The notes under the pieces: generated by a model
Databases searched by the model: none
Told to the model about the DNA's origin: nothing
The model's input: the letters and a program-made list of their open reading frames with translations, nothing else
Program-made: the position numbers and the translations under genes
Shown here: positions 35,032 to 43,318 of the stretch, one piece after another
How the letters are laid out: every line of letters begins with the position of its first letter
How positions within the stretch are numbered: position 1 is the stretch's first letter
Assembly (NCBI GenBank): GCA_028533045.1
Contig: JAQQAP010000047.1
Location: 43,807-107,806 of the forward strand
Length of the DNA stretch: 64,000 bases
Source: Spirochaetales bacterium
GTDB lineage: Bacteria > Spirochaetota > Spirochaetia > DSM-2461
Reading direction: 5' to 3'

Positions 35032-36285
35032 TTACCTCAAATATCCAATCAACTGAAACGCCATATCATGGGCAATAGAATCAACGCACTCCAGAAGCAG
35101 CTGGTCGACTTCTTTTACATCCCTGTCCGTAAGGGTTAACATCTCACGTTCCTCTTCCGTTAGCACTCTCTGATCCCCCTGAAGCAGAATCCAGGATTTG
35201 GTATCCTCCGCTTCGGAGCGAAAGGTTTCGTTTAATAGAATAGTTCCCCTTTCGATATCGATTAACTTATAGCTGGCGGAGAGCTGAGCATAGGATCTTT
35301 GTTCATGATAATTAAGAACACCACTAACCGTGAGGGTTTCACCTTCTGTGGGAGCCCGCCCCAAATCGCTTGCCGTGGGGCTTACTATTTTTTCGCGATG
35401 TTCTTTAAACATATTCAGTTTTGGATCATCCCAGGAAATAAGACTAATAGTACCGGTAAATACCATATTCGCACTAACAAGCCTGCCTAATTCAATTCCC
35501 TTCTCTTCGTCATATAAACCTGTTAAGAGGGCTTTCTGCTCTTCCAGGGTTAATTCCAGGAGAGAACGGTCTATAACAGTGGTATACTCCATGGCATTCG
35601 AATCATTTAACACCGCCGTGGAAATACTCTCCAGTAAAATATCTTTTAACTCCATGCCCGGTCTGGAGTAATTCTCCCCGCTAAAAGGAATGAAAAGAAG
35701 CTGCTGTGACGCATCTGAACGAGCATTCAGCTCCCGCTTTCCAGCATCTTTATAATCGGGAATATAGCCCAGGCATTTTAAGAAAGCTTTGGACGCGGCT
35801 TTGGAGTCCTCTCTGGCCTTTAAGGAGGCAAGGCGGATTCCTTCCTGATAATATCCCTCTGCAGCCTTCAGTAATGCTTCTTCTTTTTGAACGGAATAAT
35901 CCACTCTTTCAAAAGATAGGTTTTCCCCCGTTTTTGGATGCTCGATTTTAGGAAAATTCTCGACGGCACTCACCATAGCAACAAGGGAAGAGTAAGAGGC
36001 AGCTCTATTGTCCAGAGCTTCCAGATCGTTACGCCCAACGCTTAATCTAATTATGCCCCTATAATATTCAAGCCCTTCCGGATATACCTCATCCAAAAGA
36101 AGAATAGCCTTTTTAAACTCCCTGTCCAGATGGATAGCTTGAACAAGATTTTCTACAGCCACATCATACTTAGCACTACGGGCAGCGGATTTCCCGGCAG
36201 AATAGTACTGCCCTTCTGTAGAAAAGGATTTACAAGAAACCAGGAAACTAATAAGCAGGAGAATAAGGGGGTATGCTTTCTTCAT
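35032..36285 (-). CDS. CsgG-like lipoprotein with an N-terminal repeat domain
   Basis: A 417-residue lipoprotein with signal peptide and lipobox F-L-V-S-C (Cys18). Residues about 25-190 are helical and look like two or three TPR-like units (Y-Y-S-A-G-K-S-A-A-R-S-A-K-Y-D-V-A-V-E). Residues about 195-410 resemble the CsgG/LpoB fold: an early L-L-F-I-P-F-S-G-E-N strand, T-V-I-D-R-S, and E-L-G-R-L-V-S-A-N-M-V-F-T-G-T-I-S, the segment common to these proteins. Such domains form outer-membrane secretion rings or activate peptidoglycan synthases. ATG 36285 directly abuts the stop of a gene remnant (36286-36423), which probably once formed an operon with it. Confidence 0.78.
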   Translation of the reverse strand: MKKAYPLILLLISFLVSCKSFSTEGQYYSAGKSAARSAKYDVAVENLVQAIHLDREFKKAILLLDEVYPEGLEYYRGIIRLSVGRNDLEALDNRAASYSSLVAMVSAVENFPKIEHPKTGENLSFERVDYSVQKEEALLKAAEGYYQEGIRLASLKAREDSKAASKAFLKCLGYIPDYKDAGKRELNARSDASQQLLFIPFSGENYSRPGMELKDILLESISTAVLNDSNAMEYTTVIDRSLLELTLEEQKALLTGLYDEEKGIELGRLVSANMVFTGTISLISWDDPKLNMFKEHREKIVSPTASDLGRAPTEGETLTVSGVLNYHEQRSYAQLSASYKLIDIERGTILLNETFRSEAEDTKSWILLQGDQRVLTEEEREMLTLTDRDVKEVDQLLLECVDSIAHDMAFQLIGYLR

Positions 36286-36423
36286 CTATTCTTCGACCTT
36301 AATCATAACGGTATAATTGACAAAATAGTCATTAAGTAAAGGATAAACGGCGGGAACGAATTCTTCCAGGGTTTCTTTAATAATGTTCGTATAGTCCAAG
36401 TCATGGAGAAGTCCAAAACCCCG
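36286..36423 (-). pseudogene. 3' remnant of a paralogue of the 191-1135 lipoprotein gene
   Basis: Read on the minus strand, 45 sense codons end in TAG at 36288-36286 and encode E-T-L-E-E-F-V-P-A-V-Y-P-L-L-N-D-Y-F-V-N-Y near the C-terminus. The first lipoprotein of the window ends E-I-L-D-E-A-V-P-Y-V-Y-P-F-F-N-D-Y-Y-V-N-Y: the same spacing with conservative changes. A TAA at 36426-36424 closes the frame upstream, and no start codon or signal peptide is present. The 5' part is therefore lost; beyond it the DNA turns AT-rich. The stop codon touches the start of the CsgG-like gene. Confidence 0.75.
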
Positions 36424-36561
36424 TTAACTTTTAATAAAAAATAATAAAACTATGTATCCATCTAGTGTTTATTTCGTGAACATATGTAATATACTTTTCT
36501 ATGTTATTATTATAATAAACGATAGATAAGTGAATAACGATGCTATTTTCAGGAGAATAAT

Positions 36562-37323
36562 TTGAAAAAAAATCTAATACTATTTCTCATAATGATAGTT
36601 TTCATATCATGCACTACTTCAATGAATTTGAAAACAGAAGTTCTAACAGAAAAAAAGACAAACCAAGATAGAACTGATATCGCAGAAATAATGCTTCTTG
36701 AAAAAGATGAAATTGCTCTTGTCAATTCTGTATTAATTGCCAAAATCAGGGTTAGGGATTCAGGACTATCCTATAATTGCGGTTACCATGATGTATTAAG
36801 ACAAACGAAAACAAAAGCAAGAGATTTAGGAGGTAATGCGATTGAGGTTGTTGAAGTATATGAACCAAACATTTTATCTACCTGCTATAAAATGGATGTT
36901 AACGTTTATTATATTGATGGATATGAGCTATTAAATAAAGTAGAAGATGAACATATAACCATTGAGAAAAATCGTTTAGATTATTCATACATTTACCAGA
37001 ATTACCCTCTGAATTACAATGAATTAAACCTACAACTTTCTTCCCTTAATAGTGAATATGTGAACCATAATATTAGAAAGTCAAAGAACATAGGTATTGC
37101 ATCCATACCTTTTTCTACCGTTTTCGGGTTTACTTTTGCATATTCACTTATAAATTTACCGATGCGAATAGTTAATGATATAAATCAAAATTGGGGGATG
37201 TTGGCAATTTCGGGCGGTAGTTTCTTGAGCATGGTTCTATTAGGAAATTGGCAAAATAAAATTAATGAAAAATCTGTTGAATATTACAATATGTATTTTG
37301 ATTCAGAGGGTAATCATGAGTAA
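36562..37323 (+). CDS. Putative lipoprotein, RcsF/DUF4156-like segment, AT-rich gene
   Basis: A 253-residue protein with a signal peptide and lipobox V-F-I-S-C (Cys17). The central segment (about 70-105) reads N-C-G-Y-H-D ... K-A-R-D-L-G-G-N-A-I-E-V-V-E-V, which resembles the core of RcsF and DUF4156 outer-membrane lipoproteins, where a disulfide-bonded compact domain ends in G-G-N-x-x-x. Two hydrophobic stretches follow near residues 180-220. The gene is clearly richer in A+T than its neighbours, suggesting recent gain. AGGAGAAT precedes ATG 36562. It overlaps the next gene by eight bases. Function unknown. Confidence 0.7.
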   Translation: MKKNLILFLIMIVFISCTTSMNLKTEVLTEKKTNQDRTDIAEIMLLEKDEIALVNSVLIAKIRVRDSGLSYNCGYHDVLRQTKTKARDLGGNAIEVVEVYEPNILSTCYKMDVNVYYIDGYELLNKVEDEHITIEKNRLDYSYIYQNYPLNYNELNLQLSSLNSEYVNHNIRKSKNIGIASIPFSTVFGFTFAYSLINLPMRIVNDINQNWGMLAISGGSFLSMVLLGNWQNKINEKSVEYYNMYFDSEGNHE

Positions 37324-37993
37324 AATGAAGCATTGCTCACTATTTTTATTTATTGCACTTTTCATTTCATGTCAAAGCTCATCATGGGATGATGGGATAT
37401 CAACAGGCGCTTCATGTTCCATGATGTTTGATAATTCAACAGTATTTTCATTTAATTATGACAATCATATTTTGCTGGATGGAAAAGAGCTGGAAGTATA
37501 CACTTATCCAACAAAAGAATATTCATCAACCATGTTCCGTACTAACATTAGGATGTTTGACCTTAGTTCTGATTTATTTAGGTGGAAAAACCTCTTTACT
37601 AATGATTTACTCATAGTAGATATGTTTAAGTATTCCTCAGCTAATAATGAGTACTATATAATAATTACAGCGGAAGATGATTCTGATGGTAATGGAATAA
37701 TTAGTGGTGCGCGAGGTGATCGTGATGAACTTTCATTTTATCTTTATCTACCAGAGGTGAAAGTTCTAAGGGAAATTATTACTCCAGGAAAAAATATAAG
37801 CGATTATTATATATATAATTGTGATGTTGAAATTTTATATAAAAGCAGAAATGATGCAGCATATTTCCCCATGCTTTTCTTTGATAATCACATAATCTTT
37901 CCTACGAAGAACAAGAATACAGAAAATTATGAAATTTTGCTTTATTCAATTGAAACCGATGATGTCGCAAACTGTGATGGATTTTTAGAGTAA
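37316..37993 (+). CDS. Putative lipoprotein, AT-rich gene
   Basis: A 225-residue protein with a signal peptide and lipobox F-I-S-C (Cys19). The mature part is rich in Asp, Tyr and Ser and seems built of beta strands; no family was recognised. ATG 37316 follows AGAGGG and overlaps the upstream lipoprotein gene by eight bases, so the pair is coupled. Base composition matches the partner gene and not the rest of the window. After it the DNA changes abruptly to a GC-rich geneless element. Confidence 0.7.
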   Translation: MSKMKHCSLFLFIALFISCQSSSWDDGISTGASCSMMFDNSTVFSFNYDNHILLDGKELEVYTYPTKEYSSTMFRTNIRMFDLSSDLFRWKNLFTNDLLIVDMFKYSSANNEYYIIITAEDDSDGNGIISGARGDRDELSFYLYLPEVKVLREIITPGKNISDYYIYNCDVEILYKSRNDAAYFPMLFFDNHIIFPTKNKNTENYEILLYSIETDDVANCDGFLE

Positions 37994-38035
37994 ACTAAAA
38001 TCCCCCGGTAAAGTAAAAAAAACTTGTTCATATAT

Positions 38036-38222
38036 GCCGCCCCCCGAGAGCTCTACCACATATGCCGTGTTCCCTCTTAAGAGTGAAGGATAGGAAGGGT
38101 GGCGAAGCCAGACCCCGCAGGAGCAAAGCGACGAGGAGGCCGAAGCGATAGCAGAGCCCTGGATAGCCTGACCCGCCGCGTGCATCCACTTGTATATTCC
38201 GGGGAATAACCTGCGGGACACT
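38036..38222. repeat. GC-rich geneless element, candidate dispersed intergenic repeat
   Basis: Between the AT-rich lipoprotein gene and the beta-helix gene (37994-38304, 311 bases) no convincing gene is found. The core is GC-rich with recurring GGCGAAGCC, GAGCAAAGCGACGAGG and GGCCGAAGCGA words. A 78-codon open frame on the minus strand has no ribosome site and an unlikely composition. Abrupt borders and periodic words suggest a repeated intergenic element; only a genome-wide search can prove copies. Confidence 0.35.
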
Positions 38223-38287
38223 CCCTTAAAAAAACACAGATTCCCCGTATTATTTTGCCCCCTTTTGCTGGAAAAAATCCCCGTCCC

Positions 38288-38303
38288 GTACTATTAATAG
38301 TAC
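38288..38303. promoter_or_regulatory. Perfect 16-bp palindrome abutting a start codon
   Basis: GTACTATTAATAGTAC is fully self-complementary and ends one base before ATG 38305. It also holds -10-like hexamers (TACTAT), with TTGCTG 18 bp upstream. It could be an operator, or part of the promoter of a leaderless mRNA. Confidence 0.45.
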
Positions 38304-38304
38304 C

Positions 38305-40110
38305 ATGCGATTCCCTAAAAGAGTTTTCATTGCTCTTACCGCTTTTCCCCTCATTTCCGCCGGCTGCTCTCTGCTGGCGGACAACACCTTTACCGATGAC
38401 CCCACCGACGGTTTCCCCTCCGTTTTAACCAAGGAAAAATGGGTAGACGATGAGGGCTGGTCTGAATTCACTCCCTCCGAAGAGGCTTACCTTATTTATA
38501 TTTCCGAATCGGGTGATGACGATACGGGACAAGTCTACCTGCCCGGTGATGATGAAATTGGTGAGGACCCGCTAAATCCGGTTGGAACAATTTATCCCTT
38601 CGCCACCTACGATGCGGCCAGTGAAGTGGCCCGAGAGAATTATGGGGACTGGATTCTTTTTAAACGGGGCGAAGAATTTACCGCCTCCCTGGCCCCTATT
38701 TCGGGACTCAGTACGGACTACCCTGCCCTCATAGCTGCCTACGGCTCTTCCGGTGTCCGCCCCATCATCTCGCCTGTTGTAAATGATAGTGATGATACGG
38801 ATAAGATTGAATACTCCTCTTGTGTGTCACTTTTCTGCCGCCGGGGGCGAGACTGTATTAATTCGGTTATACTTAACCTGGATTTCTATAACTCGGCCAA
38901 AGATCCCGACTTGGGCGATCCGGAAAATACTTCTTCCGGCGGAATGGGCATTATGGCCCTGGGAGAAGGGTCCGAAGAGGGGACAATTCAAAACATTCTC
39001 CTGGAAGGGTGCCGGTTCCGCTATTTTGACAATAACACCATTCAAAAGCTGAGTGACGGGGTAATTGAAAACTTCATTATTAAGCGCTGCCAAATTCTGG
39101 ATAACTATAAGTACACTACCGATAACGGCCACAGCCAGGGGCTCTACTGCTCCTACATAGACGGGCTTTTTCTGATTGAGAATGTCTTTGACCACAACGG
39201 TTGGCTGAATCAGGCTTCCAGCACGGAAGATCTCCTGGGTGAAGGGACCATGTTCAATCACAACACCTACTTTACCGACTGCTCAAATGTGGAATTCTAC
39301 CATAACATTTCCCTGCGCCCTTCCAGTATCCATCACAAGTTTACCGCACAAAACGGAGAAGCCAGCGCCACCAATATCGAGATGAACCGGAATATTCTTG
39401 TCGATGGGGAGGTGGGAATCAGTCTGGGAGGCAACGATTCAACTCCCTATCGTTTCAAGGATATTCTCGTTTACGGCAATTTGGTTACCGAACAGGGCCG
39501 TACCCGCCCTACGAACCGCTACCTGGGCTGGGGGATAGACGTGCAGGACTGGGACGGCGGTTATGTCCTGAATAACCTGGTGGTGAACTTTTATGACCAG
39601 GGCGATAATAATAACAATTACGGTTTTAGCTTAACCGGAGGATTCCGGGATGTCATTGTTAAGAACAATAAGGTTTGGGACGTTTACGGAACGGCCTTGC
39701 ACCTTTACGATAGGGATGGGGATTATCGCGAGAACAACGCCATTACCTACAATTATCTCCAGGGCGGACTGAGCGATAAGAGCTGGGTAAAGATGATGAG
39801 CGTATATGACCTTACCGGCGTATCCTTCTGTCATAACAGCTACTCCTATGACGGGGGTGACGAACCATTCCGTTACGATGATGAGTACTGCACCTTTAAG
39901 GAGTGGACAGAACTATCAGAGGATCGCCTATCGGAGATGAGTACGGAAGATTTCTTTGATTCGGACCGGACTATTGCTCTCTACAACAGCACCATGGCCG
40001 GCGGCGAAGAATCTATTGATGATTTTATCGACGGCTGCCGGGCCCAGTCACCCTATGACTGGAATGAAGCCTATGAGGCGGGAAATATCCTTTCCTGGTT
40101 TAATGAATAG
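38305..40110 (+). CDS. Parallel beta-helix lipoprotein, possible polysaccharide lyase or binding protein
   Basis: A 601-residue exported protein with a signal peptide and loose lipobox S-A-G-C (Cys21). From about residue 150 to 510 short strand-turn units with Asn ladders (D-C-I-N-S-V-I-L-N-L-D-F-Y-N-S, V-I-E-N-F-I-I-K-R-C, V-E-F-Y-H-N-I-S-L-R) mark a right-handed parallel beta-helix, as in pectate lyases and right-handed-repeat proteins. I cannot name catalytic residues. ATG 38305 lacks a ribosome site and directly follows a palindrome; no better start is present, since the signal peptide begins there. Its stop lies 15 bases from the stop of the converging hydrolase gene. Confidence 0.8.
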   Translation: MRFPKRVFIALTAFPLISAGCSLLADNTFTDDPTDGFPSVLTKEKWVDDEGWSEFTPSEEAYLIYISESGDDDTGQVYLPGDDEIGEDPLNPVGTIYPFATYDAASEVARENYGDWILFKRGEEFTASLAPISGLSTDYPALIAAYGSSGVRPIISPVVNDSDDTDKIEYSSCVSLFCRRGRDCINSVILNLDFYNSAKDPDLGDPENTSSGGMGIMALGEGSEEGTIQNILLEGCRFRYFDNNTIQKLSDGVIENFIIKRCQILDNYKYTTDNGHSQGLYCSYIDGLFLIENVFDHNGWLNQASSTEDLLGEGTMFNHNTYFTDCSNVEFYHNISLRPSSIHHKFTAQNGEASATNIEMNRNILVDGEVGISLGGNDSTPYRFKDILVYGNLVTEQGRTRPTNRYLGWGIDVQDWDGGYVLNNLVVNFYDQGDNNNNYGFSLTGGFRDVIVKNNKVWDVYGTALHLYDRDGDYRENNAITYNYLQGGLSDKSWVKMMSVYDLTGVSFCHNSYSYDGGDEPFRYDDEYCTFKEWTELSEDRLSEMSTEDFFDSDRTIALYNSTMAGGEESIDDFIDGCRAQSPYDWNEAYEAGNILSWFNE

Positions 40111-40125
40111 CCCCGGACTGCGGGA

Positions 40126-41289
40126 CTAGAACTTATTCCAAAACCCTTCTATTTCCCCTTTTACTTCCTCACGCCATTTCTTGAATTTTCCCTGCCACTG
40201 GTTCAGCTCGGTCACCTGTATAAAGCTTTTGTATCCTTCATCAAAGAAGAGGGAAAGAGTTTCTATAATGACTTTTTTCGTCTCCCTGTCCAGACGCCTG
40301 AAGTTTTCCGACATTTTAAAGAAACTGCCCAGACCTCCCTTGTCGATATCGGTGAGAGTTTTACTGTCATTCACGGTAATAAGGTCAAAAAGAACGGTAC
40401 TGAAGGCTTCCCTCTGTTCCATGCTCATTTTTTCCAGCATTCCCTTGGTTGTCCTGTCGATAATAACGGCATCTCTCCTAAGTTTGGGAAGGTAGACAAA
40501 ATCCTTTCCCATCACTTCCCAACTTAAACCTTCATGCTGCATAATGCCTTTTACTGTGGATTGGACAACTTTGTAGTTGTTCCCGCTCTCCAACAGGAGT
40601 CCTACGATGGAACTTTGAGGTATAAGGGTGACGATGCGGTCGGCCACGTCCTGATACTCCTCTCTATCGATAATGCTTTGCTTAAAACCGGGGCCGTCGT
40701 TATTGAAAACTTGGATCAAACGGGATTTGAACTTACGGTTCAAATGTACGGCCGAGTAAATAGCCAGGTTTCCCCCCTTGGAATGCCCCCCCACATAGAC
40801 GGTTTTGTAGTTATGCTTTTTTAGTACTCCGTTCAGATAGCGGGAGGCCTCCTTTTGGGCGGGGACCACATCCATAAAGGACATATTGAAGTCTTCCTTC
40901 CATCCGACCAAAGTATCATCGGTTCCCCTAAAGACAACATAGGCGGTTTTATCGTCTATCTCGAAAGTCATGGCAGAAAATTGCAGTTCCCGGTCAAGGT
41001 CCAGCTTGCTCTCATAATTCTTTAGAATTACCGAACCGAAGCGCTTGCTCAAACCGGCCGCTTCCAGAAGTTCCTTTGTCCCTTCATTCAGAAGAACACC
41101 GGGGGTCACCTTTTCTTCGGAAGGCAAGTACCGTGTGGCAAGACTCTTGAGCGTTTCTCCCCCGCTCAAGGCGTCGCTAAAATCAATATAGGAAAGACGG
41201 GCGAAAACCAGGTTATCCACCGGATTCAGAGAATCAGCCTTAAAGCTCAAATCGCCCCGCCAATCGAGGTAATCAATCATATTTGCCAT
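40126..41289 (-). CDS. Mbeg1-like (DUF2974) alpha/beta hydrolase
   Basis: A 387-residue cytosolic protein. The start N-M-I-D-Y-L-D-W-R-G-D-L-S-F and the nucleophile elbow Y-V-G-G-H-S-K-G-G-N-L-A are typical of the Mbeg1-like/DUF2974 lipase-like family, with the Ser of G-H-S-K-G as probable nucleophile. An F-R-G-T-D-D segment corresponds to the oxyanion-hole strand. Substrate unknown. ATG 41289 is chosen because GGGGAGGAAACTT lies before it; a TTG five codons earlier would bury that site. It diverges from the histidine kinase gene at 41384. Confidence 0.87.
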   Translation of the reverse strand: MANMIDYLDWRGDLSFKADSLNPVDNLVFARLSYIDFSDALSGGETLKSLATRYLPSEEKVTPGVLLNEGTKELLEAAGLSKRFGSVILKNYESKLDLDRELQFSAMTFEIDDKTAYVVFRGTDDTLVGWKEDFNMSFMDVVPAQKEASRYLNGVLKKHNYKTVYVGGHSKGGNLAIYSAVHLNRKFKSRLIQVFNNDGPGFKQSIIDREEYQDVADRIVTLIPQSSIVGLLLESGNNYKVVQSTVKGIMQHEGLSWEVMGKDFVYLPKLRRDAVIIDRTTKGMLEKMSMEQREAFSTVLFDLITVNDSKTLTDIDKGGLGSFFKMSENFRRLDRETKKVIIETLSLFFDEGYKSFIQVTELNQWQGKFKKWREEVKGEIEGFWNKF

Positions 41290-41383
41290 AAGTTTCCTCC
41301 CCATTTATTTTATGATGAAAAAGTGAGCCTTTCAATATATAATTTCCTTGCAATACGATCCTCCTAAACTTATATTTTATTAT

Positions 41384-43264
41384 ATGAAGAGGATAAGCCC
41401 CCTTTCCGCCAAATTGATAACCTTCATATTCCTCATTAGTCTGTTTTTTATTGCCATAATAAGCCTTCTTATCATCTACAGGGAGAACCAAGGCGGCGAT
41501 GTGCGAATGGAAAAAACCTTCCATATTATAGAAACAACCCATTTGGATAGTCTTTCGGAGAGTATTTTTAATTTTGACGACCGCTATGTGGAGATTCAGC
41601 TTGAAGGCATAGCTTCCCTGGAACATGTCGTTTTTGTCTATTTGGAAGAGTATCGCTCCGACGGAACTCTCATTAGGGAGCTGGGTGATCGAAAACACAA
41701 AATAGATGCCCAAAGGATCTATCCCCTCCGTTATCATATGACCAATGGCAAAACGGAAGAACTGGGAACTCTTATTATTCATGCCAACCTCGATACGGTA
41801 AAAAAGGAGCTTAAGCTCCAGCTAAGACGGGTTATTTTCGAACAGGGTATATTAGTGCTACTCCTCTCTCTTACGATTTTTATCCTTACCCAAAGAACAA
41901 TTACCCGTTACCTTGGTCGTTTTGCCCAGTACGCCAATAGTATGAATCTAACCCATCTTTCAGAAAACCTGAACCTTGACCGGGCCCTTAGCAAACCGCC
42001 CTTTGGACGGGACGAACTTGATGAACTTGAAAAAGCTCTCAACGAGATGAGGATTCGTATGGAGAAAGAACTTCTGGAGAAGGAGACTCTGGAAGACGAA
42101 ATGAAGGTTCTCGAACAGAACTATCTCCATGCCCAGAAAGTCGACTCCATTGGGAAGATGACCGGGCGAATCGCCCATGATCTGAATAACCTCCTTTCCC
42201 CCATCATCGGACTAAGTGAACTGTTGGTAAGGAAACTGGATGGAACGGAATACACCGCATCACTGGAAGGGATATATCAAGCCGGAACCCGAGCGGCCGA
42301 CCTGGTGGAAAAGCTTCTCTCCTACAGCCGCCGTCGTAACGTAGAAAAAAAAGCTATTAATCTGAATGATGTCATAGGGGATTTCATGTCCCTTATCAAC
42401 AGCACCCTAAGAAAGGATATCACAATAAAAACAAACCTTTCCGAGGAGATTAAGCCTATATTCTCTGATGAAGGTCAACTGGCTCAAATCCTTATGAATC
42501 TTTCTGTCAACGCCCAGGATGCCATTGAGGGAGAAGGAACCATTTGCATTGAAACGACTCCCCTTGACCTGGATGAAGGGTCCCGAGAAATGTACGAGGG
42601 TTTAATGGCGGGACAGTATGTTCTTATGACGTTCTCCGACAATGGCTCCGGTATGGACCGGAAAACAAGGGAAAAGATCTTTGACCCCTACTACTCTACT
42701 AAGGGAGATTCGGGAACTGGGTTGGGCTTGTCTACGGTTTACAGCATTGTTATGGAGCACAAAGGAAAACTGTTTGTTTACAGTGAACCAGGACATGGGA
42801 CAACTTTCAAATTTTTCTTTCCCGTATCGGAAAACCAGGAAGATCCCCGGCTCTTCTCCGTTCCGGAAAATCTTATAAAATCGGATGGGTCAGAAACTAT
42901 TCTTATTGTAGAAGAAGATGAGCTCGTCCGCTCCTTCACCGTATCTATCCTCCGCAACTACGGCTACTACCCCATAGCAGTAGAAAGAGGCAGCCAGGCT
43001 TTGGAGTATCTCAAGGAAAGTGATGATTTTGCCCTGCTCATGACCGCCATGGTAATGGAAGGGACTAGCGGAATCGAACTCATAAATGAAGCCCACACCA
43101 TTCGTCCCAACCTTCCGGTCCTCTTTATGACCGGATATAACGAAGACTATTCAGAACAACTGAAAGAAAATGATATTAACCTGATTCAAAAACCCTTTAC
43201 AATAAATCAGCTGATAAAAGCTATTTCCCGTACTCTTAAAAAGACAATAAATTCAACCTCCTGA
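41384..43264 (+). CDS. Hybrid histidine kinase with a degenerate receiver domain
   Basis: A 626-residue membrane kinase. Two hydrophobic segments (about 10-33 and 145-168) flank a short extracytoplasmic sensor, followed by a HAMP-like coil. The kinase core has H-D-L-N-N-L-L-S-P with the phospho-His, N-L-S-V-N-A-Q-D-A-I, D-N-G-S-G-M and G-T-G-L-G-L-S-T-V. The C-terminal receiver (about 505-620) begins I-L-I-V-E-E-D-E and keeps the Lys in Q-K-P-F, but the phospho-acceptor position is Ala555 (L-L-M-T-A-M-V-M instead of T-D). It cannot be phosphorylated in the usual way. No ribosome site is visible at ATG 41384. An HD-GYP gene follows 54 bases downstream. Confidence 0.88.
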   Translation: MKRISPLSAKLITFIFLISLFFIAIISLLIIYRENQGGDVRMEKTFHIIETTHLDSLSESIFNFDDRYVEIQLEGIASLEHVVFVYLEEYRSDGTLIRELGDRKHKIDAQRIYPLRYHMTNGKTEELGTLIIHANLDTVKKELKLQLRRVIFEQGILVLLLSLTIFILTQRTITRYLGRFAQYANSMNLTHLSENLNLDRALSKPPFGRDELDELEKALNEMRIRMEKELLEKETLEDEMKVLEQNYLHAQKVDSIGKMTGRIAHDLNNLLSPIIGLSELLVRKLDGTEYTASLEGIYQAGTRAADLVEKLLSYSRRRNVEKKAINLNDVIGDFMSLINSTLRKDITIKTNLSEEIKPIFSDEGQLAQILMNLSVNAQDAIEGEGTICIETTPLDLDEGSREMYEGLMAGQYVLMTFSDNGSGMDRKTREKIFDPYYSTKGDSGTGLGLSTVYSIVMEHKGKLFVYSEPGHGTTFKFFFPVSENQEDPRLFSVPENLIKSDGSETILIVEEDELVRSFTVSILRNYGYYPIAVERGSQALEYLKESDDFALLMTAMVMEGTSGIELINEAHTIRPNLPVLFMTGYNEDYSEQLKENDINLIQKPFTINQLIKAISRTLKKTINSTS

Positions 43265-43271
43265 TTTTATC

Positions 43272-43300
43272 CTTACAAATACGCCCTAACATGCTATAAT
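43272..43300 (+). promoter_or_regulatory. Promoter of the large HD-GYP gene
   Basis: CTTACA (43272-43277), 17 bp, perfect TATAAT (43295-43300), 18 bases before ATG 43319. The gene can thus be expressed apart from the kinase upstream. Confidence 0.55.
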
Positions 43301-43318
43301 AAGTAAGGGGTCAGTATT

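Noticed and set aside
34874..38010. tRNA-Pro as integration site of a genomic island
   Set aside because: No direct repeat of the tRNA 3' end was found downstream, no integrase is present, and the normal-composition CsgG-like gene lies between the tRNA and the AT-rich genes.
37985..38221. A 78-codon minus-strand open frame in the GC-rich element
   Set aside because: No ribosome site, biased low-complexity composition (many Ser, Ala, Gly), and it lies wholly in an element that looks like a repeat.
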